Assembly (NCBI GenBank): GCA_015067765.1
Contig: SVLV01000006.1
Location: 1 to 64,000, forward strand
Direction: 5' to 3'
DNA from: Oscillospiraceae bacterium
Lineage (GTDB): Bacteria; Bacillota; Clostridia; Oscillospirales; Oscillospiraceae
DNA length: 64,000 bases
Within the stretch, counting starts at the first letter, position 1. Each line of letters starts with the position of its first letter. Below are positions 7,560 to 14,633 of the stretch, piece by piece. Below the pieces are notes generated by a model, which saw nothing but the letters and a program-made list of their open reading frames with translations, had not been told where the DNA came from and did no database searches. The position numbers and the translations under genes were made by a program.

Positions 7560-9292
7560 TCAAACAACTCTTTTCCTATACCAAGGGCTACCGGCACTGG
7601 ATCCTGCTGGCAGTTCTCTGTTCTGCCGCTGAGGCGGTGCTGGAACTGCTCCTGCCTCAGGCCATGAGCAACATCGTGGATGTGGGCATCCAATCCGGGA
7701 ACAGCGCCTATATCCTGTCCACCGGCCTTTACATGGTGGTCCTGGCACTGGGTGCCCTGCTGGCCGGTGTGGGTGCCGCCGTCATCGCCGCCAGAGCCGC
7801 CATGGGTTTCGGCGCCAATCTGCGTCAGGCGGAGTATGAGCAGGTGCAGCGGTTCAGCTTCAGCAACATTGAACACTTCTCCACCTCCTCCCTCATTACC
7901 CGACTCACCTCCGATGTGGCTTCGGTGCAGATGACGCTCTTCATGGGCATGCGCATCTGTGTCCGCGCTCCGGTGATGTTGATCACCGCTGTGGTGATGG
8001 CCCTGCAGATCAGTCTGGATCTGAGCCGGGTCTTTCTGGTAGTCATCCCCCTGCTGTTGGTAGGTGTGATCATCGTGATCCGCTATGTAGGCCCCTTCTT
8101 CACCGCTCTCCAGCAGGCCACCGATGGTTTGAACCTGGTGGTGCAGGAAAATCTCGGCGGTGTCCGTGTGGTCAAAAGCTATGTGCGTCAGGAGAAGGAG
8201 ATTGAAAAATTCACCCAGCGCAGCCAGCATCTGCGGGAGACCGCTGAGCGGGCCATGGGCTTTGTGGTCACCTTTATGCCCCTGATGATGCTGCTGATGG
8301 GTGCCACCATCGTGGCCATTCAGTGGATCGGCGGCCATTATGTGGCCGGCGGCATCATGCTCTCCGGCGATCTGATGGCCTTCATTACCTATGCCACCGA
8401 GATCCTCATGTCTCTGATGATGGTCTCCATGGTGCTGATGATGGTGACCCGCGCCATTGCCTGCGGCAAGCGCATTGTCGCGGTGCTGACAGAGCAGCCC
8501 GAGATCACAGAGGATCTCTCTGATCCCCAGTTGGCTGTGGAGAATGGCTCCATCACCTTTGAACACGTGTACTTCAAGTATCATCCCACCGCCGAGGGGT
8601 GGAATCTGACCGACATCAACCTGCACATCCCCTCCGGCGCCACGGTTGGCATTCTGGGCGGAACAGGCAGCGCCAAGACCACGCTGGTCAGCCTGATCCC
8701 CCGCCTGTACGAGGCCACCGAGGGTACCGTGTCCGTAGGTGGCCACGATGTGCGCCGGTATACGATGGAGTCTCTTCGCACCGGCTGTGCCATGGTCCTG
8801 CAGAAAAATACGCTCTTCTCCGGCAGCATTGCAGAAAACCTCCGCTGGGGCAACGACAGCGCCACCGACGAAGAACTGCGTCAAGCCTGTCGGGATGCCT
8901 GCGCCGATGAATTCATCGACCGTTTCCCTGACGGATACGATACCCATGTGGAGCGGGGCGGCACCAACCTGTCCGGCGGGCAGAAGCAGCGGCTCTGTAT
9001 CGCCCGTGCTCTGCTGCGCAAGCCCAAAATCCTCATTTTGGATGACAGCACCTCCGCCGTAGATACCGCCACCGATGCCCGCATCCGGCAGGCGCTGCGT
9101 ACCACCCTGCCCGACACCACCAAGGTGATCATCGCCCAGCGCGTCACCTCTGTGATGGATGCAGACATGATCCTGGTGCTGGACGACGGCCACATTGCCG
9201 GTCTGGGCAATCATCAGGAACTGATGACCTCCTGCGATATCTATCGCGAGGTCTATGAATCTCAGCAGGAGGGGGTGTCCATCGATGGCTAA
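7556..9292 (+). CDS. Heterodimeric ABC exporter, subunit with degenerate ATPase site
   Basis: This 578-residue half-transporter has an N-terminal six-helix exporter domain (about 10-310) and a C-terminal nucleotide-binding domain. Visible motifs are Walker A GGTGSAKT (368-375, with Ala in place of the usual Gly), Q-loop Q416, a canonical signature LSGGQ (472-476) and Walker B ILILDD (492-497), where Asp replaces the catalytic Glu. The switch His is replaced by Gln 528. This subunit therefore carries the non-catalytic half-site, as in BmrC/D- or TM287/288-type multidrug exporters. The gene overlaps marR by four bases and the next subunit by eight. Confidence 0.93.
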   Translation: MIKQLFSYTKGYRHWILLAVLCSAAEAVLELLLPQAMSNIVDVGIQSGNSAYILSTGLYMVVLALGALLAGVGAAVIAARAAMGFGANLRQAEYEQVQRFSFSNIEHFSTSSLITRLTSDVASVQMTLFMGMRICVRAPVMLITAVVMALQISLDLSRVFLVVIPLLLVGVIIVIRYVGPFFTALQQATDGLNLVVQENLGGVRVVKSYVRQEKEIEKFTQRSQHLRETAERAMGFVVTFMPLMMLLMGATIVAIQWIGGHYVAGGIMLSGDLMAFITYATEILMSLMMVSMVLMMVTRAIACGKRIVAVLTEQPEITEDLSDPQLAVENGSITFEHVYFKYHPTAEGWNLTDINLHIPSGATVGILGGTGSAKTTLVSLIPRLYEATEGTVSVGGHDVRRYTMESLRTGCAMVLQKNTLFSGSIAENLRWGNDSATDEELRQACRDACADEFIDRFPDGYDTHVERGGTNLSGGQKQRLCIARALLRKPKILILDDSTSAVDTATDARIRQALRTTLPDTTKVIIAQRVTSVMDADMILVLDDGHIAGLGNHQELMTSCDIYREVYESQQEGVSIDG

Positions 9293-11138
9293 ACCCAACC
9301 ACAGACATGGCTATCAGCGCCCGCAGCATCTGGTGCCCACCGTGCGCCGGCTGATGGGATACCTGACCCGGTATAAGCTGCTGCTGATTCTGGTGCTGTG
9401 CTGCCTGGCCGTTTCCGCCGGCGCATCTGTCGGCACCACTTATCTGGTCAAGCCCATTCTCAACGACTATATCATCCCCGGCAACTTCGAGGGTCTTGCG
9501 CGGATGCTTCTGCTGTCTGCGCTCCTGTTTGCCCTGTCTGCTGCCTGCTCCTACGCGTACTCCCGCATCATGATCGCCATCGCCCAGCGCAGTGTAGCCC
9601 GGCTTCGGGAGGAGTTGTTCGCCAAACTGCAGACGCTGCCCATCCGCTACTACGACACCCATCAGGCCGGCGATTTGATGAGCCGCTTCACCAACGATAT
9701 CGACACCGTCTCCGAGCTGATCGGCAACAGTCTGGGCAGCGTGATCTCCAATACTGTCACCTTCCTCAGCACCATCTGCCTGATGCTGTGGCTCAACTGG
9801 CGCCTGACCCTGATCACTTTCGCCTTCCTTGGTCTGATGGTCCTGATCGTCAAGGTGATTGGCGGCCGCAGCCGCACCAATTTCCAGCACCAGCAGAGAA
9901 CACTGGGCGCCCTCAACGGCTACATCGAGGAGATGATCGAGGGGCAGAAAGTCATCAAGGTTTTCTCCCACGAGAAAAAGGCCGTGGAGCAGTTCTCCGC
10001 CCTCAACGAGGAGTACCGCACCGCTGCCACGAGAGCCCAGTCCTATGCTGGCATGATGATGCCCGCCATGGGCAATCTCACCCGCATCAACTATGCCCTC
10101 ACCTGCTGTGTGGGCGGTCTGCTGGCCGTAGGCGGCATTGGTGACATCGGCACGCTGGGCGCTTACCTGATCAATGTCAAGGGTGTCAGCCAGCCCATCT
10201 CCAACATCAGCCAGCAGGTAAATGTACTGCTCTCCGCTTTTGCCGGCGCAGAACGCATCTTCGCCATCATGGATGAGCCCGGTGAGGTCAATGAGGGCAA
10301 GACCATTCTGGTCCGTGTCGAGAAAGACGGTGATACCCTCACCGAAACCTCCCGTCGCACCGGCCATTGGGCCTGGAAAAAGCCCGATGGCTCGCTGACG
10401 GAGCTGCGGGGCGATGTGCGCCTGCACAACGTGGTGTTCAGCTACGATGGAGAGAAGACTGTGCTCAACGACATCTCGCTTTGGGCCAAACCGGGCCAGA
10501 AAATTGCCTTCGTGGGCTCTACCGGCGCTGGAAAGACCACCATCACCAACCTCATCAACCGTTTTTACGATGTGCAGGAAGGGTCCATTACCTACGACGG
10601 CATTGATGTGAAGGAAATCGACAAATCCTCCCTTCGGGATTCCCTGGGGGTGGTCCTTCAGGACACCCATCTGTTTACCGGCACCATTGCCGATAACATC
10701 CGTTACGGTCGGCTGGATGCCAGTGACGAGGAGATCCGGCAGGCCGCCAGACTGGCCAATGCCGACACCTTCATCCGCCACCTCCCCCACGGGTATGACA
10801 CCGTCATTACCGGTGACGGAGACAGTCTCAGCCAGGGTGAGCGGCAGCTGCTGGCCATCGCCCGGGCCGCCGTCAGCGATCCGCCCGTTCTGGTGCTGGA
10901 CGAGGCGACCTCCTCCATCGACACCCGCACAGAGAAGCTGATCGAGCAGGGCATGGACAGTCTCATGGAGGGCCGCACCGTGTTTGTTATCGCCCACCGC
11001 CTCTCCACTGTCCGCAATGCACAGGCCATTCTGGTGCTGGAGCAGGGACAGATCATCGAGCGGGGTGACCACGACGATCTGTTGGCCCAGCGGGGCAAGT
11101 ACTATCAACTCTATACCGGACAGGCGGAACTCAGCTGA
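9285..11138 (+). CDS. Heterodimeric ABC exporter, catalytic subunit
   Basis: This 617-residue half-transporter pairs with the preceding one. It has a six-helix exporter domain (about 25-330), then an NBD with Walker A GSTGAGKT (411-418), Q459, a degenerate signature LSQGE (515-519), Walker B VLVLDE with catalytic E540, and switch H571. An insertion of about 50 residues (340-390) sits between the membrane and ATPase domains. Its intact Walker A/B/H elements combine with the LSGGQ of the partner to form the one competent ATP site. The start at 9285 follows AGGAGGGGG; the frame is open from 9255 but lacks similarity there. Substrate unknown; the MarR context suggests drugs or toxic small molecules. 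Confidence 0.93.
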   Translation: MAKPNHRHGYQRPQHLVPTVRRLMGYLTRYKLLLILVLCCLAVSAGASVGTTYLVKPILNDYIIPGNFEGLARMLLLSALLFALSAACSYAYSRIMIAIAQRSVARLREELFAKLQTLPIRYYDTHQAGDLMSRFTNDIDTVSELIGNSLGSVISNTVTFLSTICLMLWLNWRLTLITFAFLGLMVLIVKVIGGRSRTNFQHQQRTLGALNGYIEEMIEGQKVIKVFSHEKKAVEQFSALNEEYRTAATRAQSYAGMMMPAMGNLTRINYALTCCVGGLLAVGGIGDIGTLGAYLINVKGVSQPISNISQQVNVLLSAFAGAERIFAIMDEPGEVNEGKTILVRVEKDGDTLTETSRRTGHWAWKKPDGSLTELRGDVRLHNVVFSYDGEKTVLNDISLWAKPGQKIAFVGSTGAGKTTITNLINRFYDVQEGSITYDGIDVKEIDKSSLRDSLGVVLQDTHLFTGTIADNIRYGRLDASDEEIRQAARLANADTFIRHLPHGYDTVITGDGDSLSQGERQLLAIARAAVSDPPVLVLDEATSSIDTRTEKLIEQGMDSLMEGRTVFVIAHRLSTVRNAQAILVLEQGQIIERGDHDDLLAQRGKYYQLYTGQAELS

Positions 11139-11167
11139 TTGACGAACGGGTCTGTACCGGGTACAAT
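11139..11167 (+). promoter_or_regulatory. Promoter of the cytidine deaminase gene
   Basis: TTGACG (11139-11144), a 17-base spacer and TACAAT (11162-11167) lie directly after the exporter stop codon and directly before the exporter operon terminator. Confidence 0.75.
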
Positions 11168-11205
11168 AGAGGCGGCAGAATGCTTCTGCCGCCTCTATCT
11201 TTTTT
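11168..11205 (+). terminator. Terminator of the exporter operon
   Basis: A perfect 13-bp stem (11168-11180 with 11184-11196, loop TGC) is followed by ATCTTTTTT. It lies immediately after the cdd promoter, whose transcripts should begin inside the left arm and so escape termination. Confidence 0.85.
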
Positions 11206-11221
11206 CGCAGGAGGAATGACC

Positions 11222-11611
11222 ATGACACAACAGGAACTTTGCCGGCTGGCCATGGATATGCGCAGCCGCGCCTATGCCCCCTACTCCAAATTTACGGTAG
11301 GCGCCGCACTGGAATGTGCTGATGGCACTGTGTTTACCGGCTGCAATGTGGAAAACGCCGCCTACGGAGAGACCATCTGTGCCGAACGGGTGGCGGTCAC
11401 CAAGGCTGTCAGTGAGGGGCACCGGGACTTTGTCCGTCTGGCGGTCGCCGGCGGCAGCGAAGATTTCTGCTATCCCTGCGGCAGCTGCCGGCAGGTCCTG
11501 CGGGAATTTGCCCCCGGACTGGAGATTCTGTGTCTTAACGGGAAAGGAGAAGTTCATGCTCTGACCCTTGCCCAGTTGCTGCCCCACAGTTTTGGTCCGG
11601 AGTATCTGTAA
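11222..11611 (+). CDS. cdd: Cytidine deaminase
   Basis: This homotetrameric-type zinc enzyme deaminates cytidine and deoxycytidine to uridine and deoxyuridine. The 129-residue length fits the short family. The zinc and catalytic motif is C53-A-E55 (in TICAERVA) with the PCGSC motif giving C86 and C89; the N-terminal YAPYSKFTVGAAL is also diagnostic. The start at 11222 is chosen over the ATG at 11216 because AGGAGG lies 7 bases upstream of the former and only one base from the latter. It has its own promoter and ends at a bidirectional terminator. It complements the uridine phosphorylase at 5.8-6.5 kb in pyrimidine salvage. Confidence 0.96.
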   Translation: MTQQELCRLAMDMRSRAYAPYSKFTVGAALECADGTVFTGCNVENAAYGETICAERVAVTKAVSEGHRDFVRLAVAGGSEDFCYPCGSCRQVLREFAPGLEILCLNGKGEVHALTLAQLLPHSFGPEYL

Positions 11612-11614
11612 TAA

Positions 11615-11650
11615 AAAAGCCATCTCTGTATTCACAGAGATGGCTTTTCT
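11615..11650. terminator. Bidirectional terminator, cdd / COG0523 genes
   Basis: A perfect 15-bp stem (11615-11629 with 11634-11648) has A-runs on the left and TTTTCTT on the right. It lies between convergent genes. Confidence 0.88.
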
Positions 11651-11652
11651 TG

Positions 11653-12582
11653 TTAGAAGGATACCACTTCCTGCTCCGGTTTCTGGCAGGCGCTGATCTT
11701 GCTGACATACAGCACAGGGCCGATGCCCTCATAGGCTGCACACTCCTCCACCCGGACAGTGGCTTTCACCTTTACCCAATCCCGGTCGGCGAAACGGTCC
11801 AGTCCATCGCCTTTGCAGACCAGAGCCAAAAACTGCATATCGTCCTCACAGCAGACCATAGCAAAGCGGCCGGGGCAGTGGATACCGGGGAACTTCTTGG
11901 AGTGGCACATGAGCCCCTTGAAGGTAACCTGGATTCCCTCATAGCGGGTGGGATTATCCATCAGGTCCACATACCATACGCCGTAATCATCATCCGGCAC
12001 ATCCAGCCGGCCCTCCGACAGATCGAAGGGGGACATATCCTCCGTGACATACTCCTCGCTGGTACCGTCCCGGTTCTCCAGATAGATCTCTGCGCGGCGG
12101 TTCACCATGCGCAGATTGCGGGAGCGCAGCTGCGCGCGCAGCTGCTCATCGCAGCGGTTGAAGATCAGCAGATCGGCATTCATGATCTTCTCCATCATCA
12201 GCTGCCCCATGTTGCGCACATACATCTCAAAGGTGTTGGCGTCCACCAGACACATGATCTGATAGAGGATCCAGTTGGCGGGCAGCTTCTCCCGGTACAG
12301 GGGTTCAATGAGCCACATGCCGTTATACTCAATGATCACCTGTTTGGGCTTATACTGCTTTTCCAGCTGCTTGAACAATTCCGGAGTCAGCTCGTCCATG
12401 TCCTCCACCGTGTGGGTAAACACATTGAACAGGGCCTTACGGTTGTATTCCTCCTCACCCTCTTCGCAGCGGATCAGCAGGGTGCGGTCCTCGCTGGCAA
12501 AGCCGTCCTCCAGAATGCCATTGATGAAATTGGTTTTGCCGGCATCCAGAAACCCGGCAATCAAATATACAGGAATCTCCAT
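11653..12582 (-). CDS. COG0523-type GTPase with C-terminal DUF1980/YcgQ-like domain
   Basis: This 309-residue protein has a G3E GTPase domain: Walker A GFLDAGKT (10-17) and a FNRCDE base-recognition loop near 160. The GCxCC metal motif normal in COG0523 proteins is absent; the corresponding region reads RCEEGEEEYN. The last third (about 210-300) has WYVDLMDNPTRYEGIQVTFKGL and later GRFAMVCC, similar to the C-terminal domain of YcgQ/TIGR03943 proteins, which partner with metal-related permeases. It is encoded 10 bases after the next COG0523 gene, so the pair probably act together in metal delivery or sensing. The domain reading at the C-terminus is less certain than the GTPase. Confidence 0.8.
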   Translation of the reverse strand: MEIPVYLIAGFLDAGKTNFINGILEDGFASEDRTLLIRCEEGEEEYNRKALFNVFTHTVEDMDELTPELFKQLEKQYKPKQVIIEYNGMWLIEPLYREKLPANWILYQIMCLVDANTFEMYVRNMGQLMMEKIMNADLLIFNRCDEQLRAQLRSRNLRMVNRRAEIYLENRDGTSEEYVTEDMSPFDLSEGRLDVPDDDYGVWYVDLMDNPTRYEGIQVTFKGLMCHSKKFPGIHCPGRFAMVCCEDDMQFLALVCKGDGLDRFADRDWVKVKATVRVEECAAYEGIGPVLYVSKISACQKPEQEVVSF

Positions 12583-12592
12583 GATCTTCTCC

Positions 12593-13714
12593 TTACAGAC
12601 CGAAGAGCTGTGCCAGCTTGTCTTCCTTCAGTTCCGAGCCGATCACGCACAGGCGGCCGGTATAGTCGGCAGCACCGAAACGCACCTCGTGCTCCTCAGG
12701 CACATAGTCAAAATGCAACCAGCGGCCATCCCCTGCCGACACGATGCCCTTGGCCCGCAGGATCACACCATAGGTTTCGCCGTCCAGCGCCGTCAGGATA
12801 CGGCGAATCTCCGCCTCGCTGAAGGTCTTGACCGTCTCCACACCCCAGCTGGTAAACACCTCATCAGCATGATGATGGTGGCAGCTGCAATGGGGATCAT
12901 CGCACTCGTGGTCATGGTGATGATGGTGCTCATGCTCATGGTGATGCTCATGGCAGTCACAGTGGGGATCGTCACACTCGTGGTCATGGTGGTGATGGTG
13001 CTCACCCTCATGGTGATGCTCATGGCAGTCACAGTGGGGATCATCACACGCATGGTCGTGGTGGTGATGGTGCTCATGTTCTTCCCGCATCTTCTCCAGC
13101 AGTTCATCGGCCAGGGAGACCTTCTCCATGGCGCCCAGAATGGTTTTGCCATCCAGCTGATCCCAGGGGGTGGTGATGATGGCAGCCTCGGCATTGTGCT
13201 GGCGCAGCAGTTCCACTGCAGCCTCCAGCTTTTCCGCGCTGACCTTCTGGGTGCGGCTGAGGACAATGGTGCCGGCGGACTCGATCTGGTTGTTATAAAA
13301 CTCGCCGAAGTTCTTCATATAGACCTTCACCTTGGAGGCGTCTGCCACCGTGACAAAGGAATTCAGCTTCATCTCCGGAACATCCTTCACGGTGTTCTCC
13401 ACCGCCACGATCACATCGGACAGCTTGCCAACACCGGAGGGCTCAATGAGAATACGGTCAGGGGCAAACTGCTGGTGTACATCCTTCAGCGCCTCGCCGA
13501 AATCACCCACCAGAGAGCAGCAGATGCAGCCGGAGGACATCTCGGAGATCTGCACGCCGGACTCCTTCAGGAATCCGCCGTCAATGCTGATCTCGCCGAA
13601 TTCATTCTCGATCAGCACCAGTTTCTCGCCCTGATAGGCCTCCTGCAGCAGCTTTTTGATGAGGGTGGTCTTACCGGCACCCAAAAAACCAGACACAATA
13701 TCAATCTTTGTCAT
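12593..13714 (-). CDS. COG0523 (CobW-type) metallochaperone GTPase with tandem His-rich repeats
   Basis: This 373-residue protein has Walker A GFLGAGKT (9-16), the metal-binding GCICC motif (62-66), Walker B-like ILIEPSG (88-94) and a C-terminal CobW_C domain (about 284-373). Between the domains lies a 70-residue metal-binding insert (213-282) made of three copies of a 24-residue unit containing HHHHHDH-x-CDDPHC-x-C. Such GTPases deliver zinc, cobalt, nickel or iron to client proteins. The insert should bind many metal ions, most simply zinc. No Zur-like palindrome is seen upstream; a -35/-10 pair TTGCAA/TATCAT is visible on the minus strand. It heads a two-gene operon. Confidence 0.9.
   Translation of the reverse strand: MTKIDIVSGFLGAGKTTLIKKLLQEAYQGEKLVLIENEFGEISIDGGFLKESGVQISEMSSGCICCSLVGDFGEALKDVHQQFAPDRILIEPSGVGKLSDVIVAVENTVKDVPEMKLNSFVTVADASKVKVYMKNFGEFYNNQIESAGTIVLSRTQKVSAEKLEAAVELLRQHNAEAAIITTPWDQLDGKTILGAMEKVSLADELLEKMREEHEHHHHHDHACDDPHCDCHEHHHEGEHHHHHDHECDDPHCDCHEHHHEHEHHHHHDHECDDPHCSCHHHHADEVFTSWGVETVKTFSEAEIRRILTALDGETYGVILRAKGIVSAGDGRWLHFDYVPEEHEVRFGAADYTGRLCVIGSELKEDKLAQLFGL
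12869..13078 (-). repeat. Three in-frame 72-bp tandem repeats coding the His-rich insert
   Basis: The DNA coding for residues 213-282 of the COG0523 protein consists of three near-identical 72-base units (24 codons each), the last one shortened. The repeats keep the reading frame, so gain or loss of a unit changes only the number of metal-binding segments. Such arrays are prone to slippage or recombination. Confidence 0.85.
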
Positions 13715-13817
13715 ACTTCATTCCTCTTTCCTTCAACAGAATGGATTATCCTCTTTATGATATTCCTTTTTCCGAAAATTGCAAGGGAAAACGGCAGAAA
13801 AGCCACCTTTTCCTTTC

Positions 13818-13847
13818 TTGACGGATCGCAAATCCACATGCTATACT
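13818..13847 (+). promoter_or_regulatory. Promoter of the membrane protein gene
   Basis: TTGACG (13818-13823), an 18-base spacer and TATACT (13842-13847) with an upstream TG (extended -10). Confidence 0.65.
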
Positions 13848-13882
13848 GATGCATCATCATCGGCAGAAAGGGGTGTCCTCCT

Positions 13883-14416
13883 GTGGCACGGATCGACAAG
13901 TTGTTTTGGAGTTATTTCCTGCTATATCTGGATTTCACTCTGGCTCTTGGCATCATCAAAATCAATCTGGTGCCCGACTGGGCGGGATATCTCCTGCTGC
14001 TGTCAGCTCTGAAGGAGCTGCAGCAGGAAAGTCCCCTTTTCCGCCAGCCACAGATCTGGTGCACCGTGCTGGCCATCTATTCCGGACTGCTCTGGATCGG
14101 AGATCTGACCGGCGTTGCCTTCAATCCCGGCGGATGGCTGCTGGGACTGGCTGCCACCTGCCTGCAGCTGTATATCACACTGCGGGTCATCGACGGCATC
14201 GCCGATGTGGAACAGTTTCGGGCCTGTGATCTGGGCAGCGGCCCTCTGCACAAGGTCTGGGGGATCGCGGCTGTCGGTAGTCTGGCCTCCTATATTTTGG
14301 TCTGGATTCCTCCCCTGTCGGGCATCTGCGCCCTCATCAGCGGAATCTCCACCATGGTGATTCTGGGGCGGCTTAACACCACCCGGAAATTGTGGCGGAC
14401 GTATATCGGTATTTGA
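13883..14416 (+). CDS. Small polytopic membrane protein of unknown function
   Basis: This 177-residue hydrophobic protein has about five membrane segments (roughly 8-28, 33-45, 58-75, 80-100, 125-160). The N-terminal half contains DFTLALGIIKINLVPDWAGYLLLLSAL, a pattern common in uncharacterised Clostridial membrane proteins, and a short basic tail ends the protein. GTG at 13883 is the start, with AGAAAGGGGTG just upstream and no better ATG. I do not recognise a function. It has its own promoter and lies between the divergent COG0523 operon and the SRP RNA gene. Confidence 0.75.
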   Translation: MARIDKLFWSYFLLYLDFTLALGIIKINLVPDWAGYLLLLSALKELQQESPLFRQPQIWCTVLAIYSGLLWIGDLTGVAFNPGGWLLGLAATCLQLYITLRVIDGIADVEQFRACDLGSGPLHKVWGIAAVGSLASYILVWIPPLSGICALISGISTMVILGRLNTTRKLWRTYIGI

Positions 14417-14428
14417 CAATTTTTCTTG

Positions 14429-14457
14429 TTGCCAATACCCGCATTTTGTAGTAAAAT
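14429..14457 (+). promoter_or_regulatory. Promoter of the SRP RNA gene
   Basis: TTGCCA (14429-14434), a 17-base spacer and TAAAAT (14452-14457) place the start of transcription close to the 5' stem of the SRP RNA. Confidence 0.65.
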
Positions 14458-14468
14458 TATTCCATGAC

Positions 14469-14607
14469 AGTCCTCCGCGAGCAGCTGCGGAGCCGGTCTC
14501 GCGCAATGGATACCCACGAATCATGTCAGGCGGGGAACCGAGCAGCATTAAGAGGGATCATCCATGTGCCGCGAGGGTGCCGGCTCTGTGGCTGCACGCG
14601 GAGGACT
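14469..14607 (+). ncRNA. ffs: Signal recognition particle RNA (4.5S/scRNA)
   Basis: The 5' strand AGTCCTCCGCG (14469-14479) pairs with CGCGGAGGACT (14597-14607), and the molecule folds as one long rod. The helix 8 signature TGTCAGG-CGG-GGAA-CCG-AGCAGCA-TTAAG (14524-14552) contains the GGAA tetraloop and the Ffh-binding internal loops. At about 139 bases it is shorter than the 270-base Bacillus scRNA and lacks a recognisable Alu domain. The RNA binds Ffh and targets ribosomes with nascent membrane proteins. Its position just before dnaX matches the Bacillus order. The T-rich stretch after it (ATTTTTATTT) may give partial termination before dnaX. Confidence 0.9.
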
Positions 14608-14633
14608 ATTTTTATTTGGGAGGTGGCACCGGC

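Noticed and set aside
7421-11228. Very long minus-strand open frames opposite the ABC exporter genes (625 and 694 codons)
   Set aside because: They are antisense shadows of two clear ABC transporter genes, with His/Gly-rich composition, no domains and no ribosome sites.
12869-13078. Repeat array resembling CRISPR
   Set aside because: The units are direct, contiguous, 72 bases long, in frame and code a His-rich protein segment; there are no spacers and no cas genes.
14523-14633. In-frame N-terminal extension of dnaX through the SRP RNA
   Set aside because: The sequence folds as SRP RNA and DnaX similarity begins at 14634 behind its own ribosome site.
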